DNA of 64,000 nucleotides, taken from NCBI GenBank assembly GCA_018136815.1, contig CM030943.1, positions 797,975 through 861,974 of the forward strand. The letters run 5' to 3'. The notes below the pieces were generated by a model that saw nothing but the letters and a program-made list of their open reading frames with translations, ran no database searches and was not told where the DNA came from. Below are positions 55,701 to 64,000 of the stretch, one piece after another (position 1 is the first letter of the stretch; each line of letters opens with the position of its first letter). A program made the translations under genes and the position numbers. Origin of the DNA: Isochrysis galbana (Eukaryota > Haptophyta > Isochrysidales > Isochrysidaceae).

Positions 55701-58700
55701 AAGCTGACGAGTGTACTGAATGCGGCTTGTTCCAGCCCTTGTTTGAAGGCAGGTGCTTGCCGGTTGGTTCCGATTGTCCGGTAGGCTTTTATGCCGATGT
55801 GGAGCGCGTTTGCCAGCGCTGCGACTCCTCGTGCGCGGCATGTGATGGCAGAGGAAGCTCCTCCTGCACTGCGTGCGTGGAGGATGCCTGCGCATTTCGA
55901 GGCGCTTGCCCGTCGACGCGCAGGCCCTTCTTGCTGCGGGGAGTATGCCTATCTGCTCCCCCAGTCGGCTACTTCGCAAGTGGCCTCGACGTGCTCGCCT
56001 GTGATGCGGCTTGCAAGCGCTGCCGCGGACCCAGCAGCGTCTTGGACGCACAGCACTGCCTTGAGTGTGCTCAAAACGCCCAGGCAGGGGTGGTGTGCGG
56101 TATAGACCCGAGCCGCTGCATGCCCGGCTGCCAGCTACTCTGCGAGCAAGGCAAATTCCTCGCCGCAGACGGCGTCACTTGCGAGCCCTGTCACAACTCG
56201 TGCGAAAGCTGCAACGGGGCCGGCGCGTCTAATTGCTTGTCGTGTAAGTCGCTCGACTTTGGTTTACCGGCGTTGAGCGCCGGCTCTTGTCTGCCATCCT
56301 GCCCTGAAGGCGAGTACCTCGCGCCCGATTGGGCATGCTCCGCATGCCACCACACCTGCAACACTTGCAGCGGGGCGGCAGGCAGCGATTGCTTGACGTG
56401 CGCTGCGGCCACACCGTTCTCTCACAACGGCGTGTGTGTTACGGCTTGTCCCTCCGGCACCGCAGCTGACGCCAACAGCAAGTGCCTACCTTGCGCACCC
56501 ACATGCGGCACGTGCAGCGAGCCATCCTCCCCCACATCGTGCACCTCGTGTGTAGTTGGAGGGACCTGGCCTTGGCTTGGGACAGATCAACGTTGCCTCA
56601 ATGCTTGTGACCCGGGCTCGTTCGGCGTTGTGTCGGCTGAAACTGGCCAAATGCAGTGCGTCGCCTGCGATCCTTCCTGTCTACGCTGCAAGGGCGAGGG
56701 CCCCGTGGCGTGCACTGCGTGCAAGAGCTCCGAGCTGCTGGTGGGAGGCCACTGCGATGCTAGCTTCCAAAGCGTCTCCAACGCAAGCGAATCCTATGAC
56801 GACCTCGTGGCGAAGGCAAGCAAGTTCACTAGTCTCGCGCGCTCCGGTGCACTCGACACCGGCTATACCTTGACTAAAGTCGTGCTAGAAACACCGCCGC
56901 CTATCGCCACCGCCAGGAGTGATGCTACCGAGGTTGGATACGCTCGAGGGGCAGTGCAGTTGGTTACGCTAACCGGCGACGCCGACTGGAGCGGGTCATT
57001 CTCACTCGCTTTCAATGGAGAGGCCACTGAGAAGGAGATAGAGCTGCAAGATGGCCCTGAGATTGTGCGGCTCTTGCTAGACGCCCTGCCGACCGTTGGT
57101 TCGGTAGACGTGAGGGTGAATGTCACAACGGGGCCGGCCCACAATAGTTCCATTCAGATCGAAGTCACGTTCACATCGACGGGCACGCCGCTCAATAAGG
57201 GGGAGCTGCCACTCATCGAGGTCAACGCCTCCAATGTCGCCGGTCTGTCGAACGTCCAAGTCTTAACGAGCGTCGTAGGCCTACCGGAAACCAACTTTAC
57301 GTACGAGGAGCAGGCAGTGCATGTGCACGCTGACGCGCTCGTCTACTCTGCCGATGGCACGCTCTCTGGCGGCGCGCTGCTATGCTTTAAGGGCGCGTGC
57401 ACGGAGCCTCTACTTCCTTCTGCCAGCGCAGCTGATTACTACGCTGCCCTGACCGAACTCGAGACCATCGGTGCGGTAGAAGTGTTCGGTCTCCCCGCGA
57501 ATAGCACGGGGCAGAGCATGCGCGTCCGCTTCTACCCGGACGGCAACCCGCCTCACTTCGGGCCACAGGAGCTCATCACCCTCGATTTGTCTAGCATCTT
57601 CAGTAACAGCACATCTGCTAGCTGGGCTGAGGGGGAGCCGCTTTGGTGGGTCGAGCGTCTTGTGCCTGGGCAGTCTCCCTTCGATGAAGATCAGGTCGAA
57701 GTCGTCGTCAAGCCCGAGACTCCAACGTCGACGGACTTACCCGTGATACAGGTCGCGCACGTGTGCGGGAATGGTGTGCGGACTACAGCTGAGCAATGCG
57801 ACGACAACTCGACGATCGGCGGCGATGGTTGTAGCCCGTTCTGCAACATTGAACCGGGATGGGCTTGCCGAAGCATAAACCTTTTTGACGGAGTGGGTGG
57901 CCTTGACGAGTGCATTCCAGTGTGTGGCGACGGCATGCGCATGAGCGGCAGGCTGATCAGTGAGGCCTGCGACGACAACAACACGGTGCCAGGGGATGGT
58001 TGCGGCCCCTCTTGCGAAATTGAGCCCGGTTTCGAGTGCTCCGGTGGCTCGTCGCGCACCAAAGACTTGTGCCGCGCTCGGTGTGGCGACGGCCTGCGTG
58101 TGGCCCACGAGGCCTGCGACGACGGTGACTCAGCATCCTCGGCATGCCTGGCGTGCTCGGCCATCGCAGATGGCTGGACGTGTTCCGGCGGCAGCGCCAA
58201 CGCCGCTGATGTGTGTGTGCCATGCCACGAAAGCTGCGCAACGTGCTCGGGGCCGAGGAGCGACCAGTGTGTTTCGTGTGCTCCAGCGTATCCCTTTGCC
58301 GACGGGAGCACCTGCCTTGCGTCTTGCACGCCAGTGGGCAAATACCCTGTCCTGGCCTCCTTGGGTGGTCTCATCTCGCGCACCTGCCAGCCCTGCGCCT
58401 CCAACTGTGGCACCTGCAGTGGTCCGACGAATAGTTCCTGCCTATCTTGCGATCCTCTCGGCGACATGCCGTACCATCACGCATCCTCCTGCCTAGACAG
58501 CTGCCCTCGTGGCACTTTTGTGAAACTCGAAGCAGCGACGGGCCTGCTTTCTTGTGCGCCATGCCACGAGTCATGCGAGAAATGTGTCGATGCGCAGTCG
58601 ACTGCGTGCACGTCCTGCCCAGTATCCGGCACGCCATACGCTGACGGGGGCTCCTGCGTTGCTGTGTGCCCCGACAAGAGCTTCGCAGATACAAATGGTG

Positions 58701-61700
58701 TCTGTGTCCCATGCGACGAGACTTGTGGCACGTGCACCGGATTGCTCCCCACTGACTGCGTCACCTGTCGACAAGATGGCAACTTCACGTCAGGCGTCTG
58801 CATGTACCCTTGCGACCTGAGCGAGTTTCTGGCCTCGAATGGCACGTGCGTGGCCTGCGACTCGTCGTGCAAGACGTGCACCCTTGCGGATGGAGCGGCG
58901 CGCGCTGTGTGCACTAGTTGCAACCTCGCCAACCCGGATGCCTTCTTCTTACACGATGGGGCCTGCGTCGCTTCATGCCCCGAAGGGACATTTGTGGACA
59001 GCCACATGCGTTGCCAGACGTGCGATGCGTCGTGCGGCACGTGCAATGGCCGGACGTCCACCGACTGCCTCAGCTGCGACCCAGCCGCAGAGGCGAAATA
59101 TGCGTATGGCACGCAATGCTTGACTTCGTGCCCGCCGAGCATGTTCGCCAATGCCGACCTCCGCTGCGAGGCTTGCTCCCCGAATTGCCTCGCATGCAAC
59201 AGCAGTGGGTCAAACAACTGCACGAGCTGCCCGCCCTTGCTGCCGTACAATCACATGGGCGAATGCCGCGCCGCTTGTCTGTCGGGGCACTTCGCCACTG
59301 ACGGCAGCAAAGTTTGTGAGCAGTGCGATCCGACGTGCGCAGAATGCTCTGGTCCCACTTCTACCCGCTGCACCAAATGCCCGGCTCACCGTCCTCACCT
59401 GCAGCCCGACGGCAGCTGCCAATGCAATAGCGGTTTTGCCGCGGGGCCGGGGTCATGCGAGGACGTCAACGAGTGCGCCCTCGGGACGCACGACTGCTAC
59501 AACGCCACTCTTTGCACCAACACCCTCGGCTCTTTTTCATGCGCCTGTCCAGCCGGATACGAGGACGTGTTGGGCGATGGAAGGGAGTGCCTTGATATTG
59601 ATGAGTGCGCACACGATGGAAGCAATGACTGCGACCCTCGGGCAGTCTGTACCAACACCGACGGCTCCTATACATGCAAGTGCTCGGAGGTGGGATTTGA
59701 GGGCATTGGTTCCATGTGCTGGGATATTGACGAATGCCGCCTCGGCACGTACGAGTGCGCTCCTGAGGGCGGGCTGTGCATCAATACGGAAGGTGGGTAC
59801 ACCTGTGCCTGCGCCCCCGGATGGAGAGGAGACGGCGCCACTTGCGTCAACATCGACGAGTGCGCGGAGGCTATCGACACATGTGATCGCTCGAGGGCGA
59901 CATGCATGGACGTTCCCGGATCGTATATTTGCACATGCACCGATGGATATGGTGGCGATGGCACCGTGTGCCATGCGCCACCGCCCAGCCCGCCGCCGCC
60001 CAGCCCGTCTACGCCACCCCTAAAGCCACCATCATCGCCTCCGAGTCCGCCGCCACCCCTGCGGCCACCCCTCCCGCCTCCGAGTCCGCCGCCACCCCTG
60101 CGGCCACCCCTCCCGCCTCCGAGTCCGCCACCACCGCCCAGCCCGCCAACACCGCCTAGCCCGCCGCCACCGCCCAGCCCTCCACCGCCGCCTCCGAGCA
60201 CGCCACCCCCACACACCCCACCTCCAAGCAGGCCGCCGTCGCCCCCGCCCCCACCCCCCTCGCCGCCCCCATCACCGTCGCCGCCATCCCCTCCGCCCCC
60301 GTCGCCGCCATCCCCTCCGCCCCCGCCTTCGCCGCCAGCGCCGCCTTCTTCAGCCCCATTGTTGCCACCGCCTTCTCCGCCGCCGTCCTCTCCGGCCCCA
60401 CCACTCCCACCGCCCACCCCGCCGCCGCCATCGCCGCCGCCGCCGCCACCGCCGCCGCCGCCGCCACCGCCGCCGCCGCCGCCAAGCCCACCTCCTGACC
60501 CACCCCCACCCGTAGCGCCTGACGGGGCCACGGTGGCGTTCGACGTCATCTTCGACGCGACGGTTGCGGGAGCCGTCGAGGACTTCAACCAAACCGAGTA
60601 TAGACTCGCGCTTTCGGAGCTGACTGACGTAGCCGCCGAGAACATTAGTCTGACCATCACCGCGGCCAGCGTTCGAGTCATCGCGACGATACGCATAATT
60701 GCTGATGAGACACAGGGTGCCTCGACGTCAGCAGGCGAAGTTGCCTCGGTGCTGTCCTCGCTGGAACTCAACGATGCATCTTCTCATCTCGGGGTAACCT
60801 TTGAGGAGATTATGGGCACCAACGTTGTGAAGGTCATCCTGCCCGCGCCGACGCCGCCTCCAAGGGCGCCGCAACTTGATCCCACTGTTGGATTGGGTGG
60901 TCAGCCGTCAGCAGGCATCAGGCTCGTAGTGGGGCTATCCGCTACGGCGGTCGTGCTCACAGCGCTTGCGCTCTGCCTCGCCCTCAGATGCTGGTATCGA
61001 CGGTCGTGTGGAAGCCATTTTGAGAAGGTGTTTCTCAGGAGGAGCGATGCCTGCATGACGAAGGCTTCAGCAGCGGATGCGGACGGCTGGCCGCTCAAGC
61101 AAGCTTCTTCTGCGGTTGAGGAGGACGACGTGTCTGTCCCGGCGCCTTTGGCGCATCTGAAAGAGCTGGATGTCTCGCAGTCTGCCAAGATCAACGAGCC
61201 AATGAGTAGAGTGTCTACGCCTCTTCCGTCGCAGGCGACGATGGCATCACCCGACCCACCCGCGGCGGCCGGACCTGCCGAGGCCGAGGCAGCCACGTCT
61301 ACGCAAGGTCCCGCTGAGCTGTGGAAACAGCAAAGTGATGGGACGCCCGCTGCAATCGTGCCATCGCTGACACGATCAACGCCGTCGAGTACGGAGGAGA
61401 GCAGTATAATGCGCACCCTGGAGGAGACAACGTCGCCGAGTCACCGCTCTGGTTCGCGCAGCCATGCAGGCAGTCGACCAAGTACGAGACCAGTCACTCC
61501 TGTCTCGGTCGGCCCCCTGCTGCCGGATCGCTCCGCGCGCAACAGTCCCGTGCCTCTCGGGCTGTGCTCTGCGAAGGGCTGCTGGCTGCCCCCCACGCCG
61601 CCAGAGAGCCCCTCTCCTTCGGCCATTCCCACGTCCTCGCGCATCTTGCTGGGGATTCGGCCCCCGCCTAGGATTAGACCCAACCCGATACAGTTCGTCG

Positions 61701-61873
61701 AGGGCTGGTCCTGCCCCACAGAGCATCCGGCAGGGCGTGCAGATGGAACTGACGGTGAGCCAAACAACAGCTCTGCTCCTGCCGCACGCAAGGGCCACAC
61801 AACCGGCGAGGGCGGTCCCCGGGCGCCGCCTCGCGCGCAAACCGACGGTACGGCACGCCCGAGCAGCTCGTGA
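40794..61873 (+). CDS. Giant fibrocystin/PKHD1-like multidomain membrane receptor
   Basis: Exons 40794-41174, 41268-41479 and 41581-61873 join in phase, encoding about 6,961 residues. A signal peptide (MRASPLLSLLLVLGASCGAH) opens the protein. In approximate residue order follow: IPT/TIG (250-315); PA14 (340-485); WSC (1010-1090); about eight IPT/TIG (1100-1910); a DNRLRE-like beta domain (1955-2130); discoidin/F5-8C-like (2355-2505); IPT (2520-2615); G8 (2618-2708) with parallel beta-helix (2840-3160); LamG-like (3590-3730); second G8 (3788-3885) with beta-helix (4035-4440); EGF (4800); furin-like Cys-rich repeats (4835-5255); three CGDG...CDDN repeats (5590-5710); more furin-like repeats (5740-6150); four calcium-binding EGF (6158-6328); polyproline stalk (6330-6510); a small alpha/beta domain; one transmembrane helix (6641-6666); and a Ser/Pro/Glu tail of about 290 residues. 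The twin G8/beta-helix order matches PKHD1L1. A cell-surface adhesion or sensing role is inferred; ligands are unknown. The third exon is 20 kb without interruption. Confidence 0.92.
43534..43566 (+). repeat. In-frame gaccaacgc tandem repeat in the giant gene
   Basis: The 9-bp unit gaccaacgc is repeated about three to four times and encodes Ala-Thr-Asn units (NATNATNAT), each giving potential N-glycosylation sites. Confidence 0.8.
59975..60515 (+). repeat. Polyproline-serine coding repeat (stalk of the giant receptor)
   Basis: About 540 bp of ccgcc/cca/agc codons encode SPPPP-type repeats and a pure proline run near the end (60421-60480). Extensin-like Ser-Pro tracts are usually hydroxylated and glycosylated in algae and form rigid stalks. 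Within it, a 48-bp phrase (about 60041-60125) is tandemly repeated. The antisense frame of glycine codons is a shadow. Confidence 0.92.
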
Positions 61874-62472
61874 GGCGGGGGCGCGCACCAGCCGCTCGCG
61901 CTCACCCCGCTCCCCACCGCCCGACGACGGAGCCACCGTCGGTGTCGGGCCCCCCCCCGACCCCCCGACGCTCGACGTCGGCCGAAGGTTCCCAACGGCT
62001 ATTTATAGTTATTTATAGTTATTTTGGGGAGTTTTTGTTGTTGTAAGGTGGTTGTCTCCCATTATTTATAGTCTGTGATGTGTCTCGGCACCAACCCTTA
62101 ATTACAATTACAGTCAACGCCCACCATTCCACCCCCCGCGCCAGTTGTAGAAGCGAGTTACGAGGCCGAGAGTTACCACATTTTCCAAAGAGCTAGGGCT
62201 AGGGCGGTCAAACAGTGTTTTTTATAAGGGGTGAAAAAATGACCATCTCAGAATTGAGGAAATTTGAGGATTTTTTTGGGAGAAAGTTCCCAATACACCC
62301 AACTAGCACATATCCGGGGCCCATTAGGACCCGGACCCCCCCCTTGGGCCCCCACAACAAAACGTAATCAAAAACAAACAAAAGACGCTAAAATCGCAAA
62401 AGCTTAAGAAGCCCAACTTCGAACCGATGCCGGGCGCGCTGCGTGGCCGTTTTCGACGATCCATCCGGATGA
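61874..62472. other. Intergenic region downstream of the giant gene
   Basis: It probably includes the 3' UTR of the giant gene: a direct repeat of atttatagtt occurs three times at about 61999-62030, and once more at about 62065. Copy 2 of the agggcggtcaaaca repeat lies at 62196-62300. No gene is seen. Confidence 0.45.
62196..62300 (+). repeat. agggcggtcaaaca repeat, copy 2
   Basis: Partner of 36181-36290, located about 200 bp upstream of the integrase fragment. Confidence 0.5.
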
Positions 62473-63658
62473 GGGACCCCACCAGATACCACATACGCAT
62501 ATCCCACCCGGATGGTCACGCCAATCGGGCAGGCCGCGCGCCGAACCCTCGACACGTACCTCCGCGCCTACCATGACCACCTTGGTCACCCAGGTGCGAC
62601 AAAGATGTCTACCCTACTTCGTACTCGAGTGTACTGGCCTGGCTTGTCCGCCTCTGTATCGGAATACGTTCGAGAGTGCCACGAATGCACTCTTGGCAAA
62701 CCGTTACCGCGACCGCTCGCCCTTCCATCCGGCCTTTCCATCGGTTCCTATCCATTCGACGTCGTCTATTGCGATATTCTTTCGATGGCGCCCTCTCACG
62801 ATTTCGTGGCCGGCCGCTCCGGTTTTGATAAGCTGATTTTTTTCGTCGATTCTCTCTCTCGTTGGATTGAAGCTGAGCCTTGCAACGGTAACCCCTTGTC
62901 CGCGAAATGTCTAGACGTCTTCATGCGTCTCATCGTATCTCGTTATGGAGTCCCTCGCCAACTTCGGACCGACGCCGGCTCGAATCTTTGCTCTCGATTA
63001 GTTGACCTAATTCTCAAAGCGACCGGCACGGACTTGAGCACTACTGAAGCCTATCGCCACGAAGGCGTAGGGCTAGTGGAAAGAGCTCAACAAACTCTCC
63101 TCACGATGACTCGAGTCTCCAATGAAGGCGGCGCCCATTGGGTCGATCACCTTCCGTTTCTCCTCATGTCTATGCGAGCGACCGCCGGTCGCGTCGTACC
63201 CAAGTCACCCGCGGCTATCTTGTTTGGCGGTCGGGAGTCGGGAGCTTCGTCTTCCAGCTCAACTTGCTGACCCTGCTCCTGTTCTCGAGTTGCTTCCATC
63301 TCGACCTCCATGCGATGCTGTCACCTACGCCACCGAGCTCAATAAGAAGCTTCTCGAGTCGTGGCGCTCCGCCCTCGAAAGTACTCAAGAAGCCCAACGT
63401 GAATCGATGCGCTCCGCCTCTCAAAAGTCTAAACTCGGTGTCACCTTCAAACCAGGAGACAGAGTTTGTCGTCGAATCCCTGGCCACGCCATGGGTAGGC
63501 AACCCAAGAAAAGGATAGATTTAGACGAGCTAAGACCCGCATTTCACATAAGCGACAAAGGCAGGCTCAAACCCAGCGAGGAGCTAGCCAAGCTAGCCGC
63601 CAAACTGGGAATCGAGCACGCTGTCCAAGAGACCGTGCAAGGTGAGGAGGACGAATGA
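62473..63658 (+). pseudogene. Ty3/gypsy-type integrase fragment, frameshifted
   Basis: The first frame (open from 62473, first ATG 62512, ends 63270) has an HHCC zinc-binding region (DHLGHPG, then VRECHECTLGK) and a DDE-type catalytic core. Its acidic residues are expected in VVYCDIL, in LRTDAGSN and in GLVERAQQ. The second frame, +1 relative to the first, carries the C-terminal part from about 63240 (LRLPAQL, then GVTFKPGDRVCRRIPGH, ending with an acidic tail at 63658). The break lies at a 7-bp tandem duplication, cgggagt cgggag, at 63228-63240. There is no chromodomain, unlike the element at 5083, so this is a different lineage. Reverse transcriptase and LTRs are not identified nearby. Confidence 0.8.
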
Positions 63659-64000
63659 ATCACATAGGCAACCGATAAGAGAGGACACCACTAGAGGCAA
63701 CGCAGCCCAGACGGGACCCAACCACCAAAACACGGCCGGGAAGACAAGACACACGCGAGAGCAAGACCAAAAGGCCCGCCCAAACCCCACACTCCAAACC
63801 AGACCTCATGTAGTGCACAGAGGTCGGACCCCGGAAACCAAAGAAAAAGGAAAGAAGGGGGGCAGGCGAGGAGGTGGAGGGAAGGGAGGTAAGGGCGATG
63901 GGAATAGAGCTGGAAAGCCCGGTAGACGGTAGGTGTGTAGCCCTGAATCTTCAGATTTTTTTTAAACTTAGTTGGGGGCCTCTGCCATAAGGCATAAGGC
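63659..64000. other. Window end, probable retroelement 3' flank
   Basis: Purine-rich DNA (63838-63930, aaaggaaagaagggggg and similar) follows the integrase. It may include a polypurine tract, but no LTR end can be set inside the window. Confidence 0.35.

Noticed and set aside
59668..60771. Long minus-strand frame, extremely glycine-rich (367 codons)
   Set aside because: It is the antisense of the polyproline stalk (ccg/cca codons read as gg-rich) and of EGF codons; composition explains it fully.
62405..62450. A cttcgaacc phrase resembling a tRNA T-arm
   Set aside because: The neighbouring bases do not form the T-stem or acceptor stem.
63122..63658. A separate gene after the integrase
   Set aside because: It continues the integrase C-terminus in another frame across a 7-bp duplication, so it belongs to the same broken element.

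Overview
This window is nuclear DNA of a unicellular eukaryote, most probably a GC-rich alga or related protist. The evidence is short GT-AG introns (about 80-390 nt), typical eukaryotic genes (FANCI, CDK7-type kinase, complex I NDUFA2, UBLCP1, a RAD7-like repair protein), long Ser-Pro-rich tracts, and intergenic DNA crowded with simple repeats and transposon debris. I cannot fix the lineage from the sequence. Two runs of exactly 100 N (5904-6003 and 31004-31103) are scaffold gaps of unknown true size; each cuts a gene.

Layout. 85-774 (-): membrane-anchored SAM methyltransferase. 775-6003: repeat-rich, with a hAT-type MITE (perfect 18-bp TIRs, 8-bp target duplication) that carries a tRNA-like segment, and the 3' half of a chromodomain Ty3/gypsy retrotransposon with its probable 600-bp LTR. 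6004-9748 (+): FANCI, its N-terminus lost in the gap. 13179-14344 (-): CDK7/CDKD kinase. 15012-15686 (+): unrecognised reading frame. 16485-17288 (+): NDUFA2. 20487-21614 (-): secreted or organellar protein with a possible Lon-substrate-binding-like domain. 22467-23459 (+): UBLCP1 phosphatase. 25476-26962 (-) and 27242-28158 (+): a divergent pair, an Ala-rich coiled-coil protein and a bL25-like mitochondrial ribosomal protein. 29672-30257 (-): small Tudor/SH3-like protein. 31104-33086 (-): RAD7-like leucine-rich-repeat protein, cut by the second gap. 33087-40793: repeats and retroelement remnants. 40794-61873 (+): one giant gene for a fibrocystin/PKHD1-like membrane receptor of about 6,961 residues. 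62473-63658 (+): frameshifted Ty3/gypsy integrase.

The genes do not form an operon-like system. Three touch genome maintenance or nuclear regulation: FANCI (interstrand crosslink repair), a RAD7-like protein (nucleotide-excision repair) and CDK7 (transcription and cell cycle, TFIIH), but their proximity is probably chance. The most striking locus is the giant receptor gene, which joins two G8/beta-helix modules, about ten IPT/TIG domains, PA14, WSC, discoidin-like and LamG-like domains, many cysteine-rich repeats, calcium-binding EGF domains and a polyproline stalk before one transmembrane helix. At least six dispersed repeat families link the intergenic regions, several in inverted orientation.
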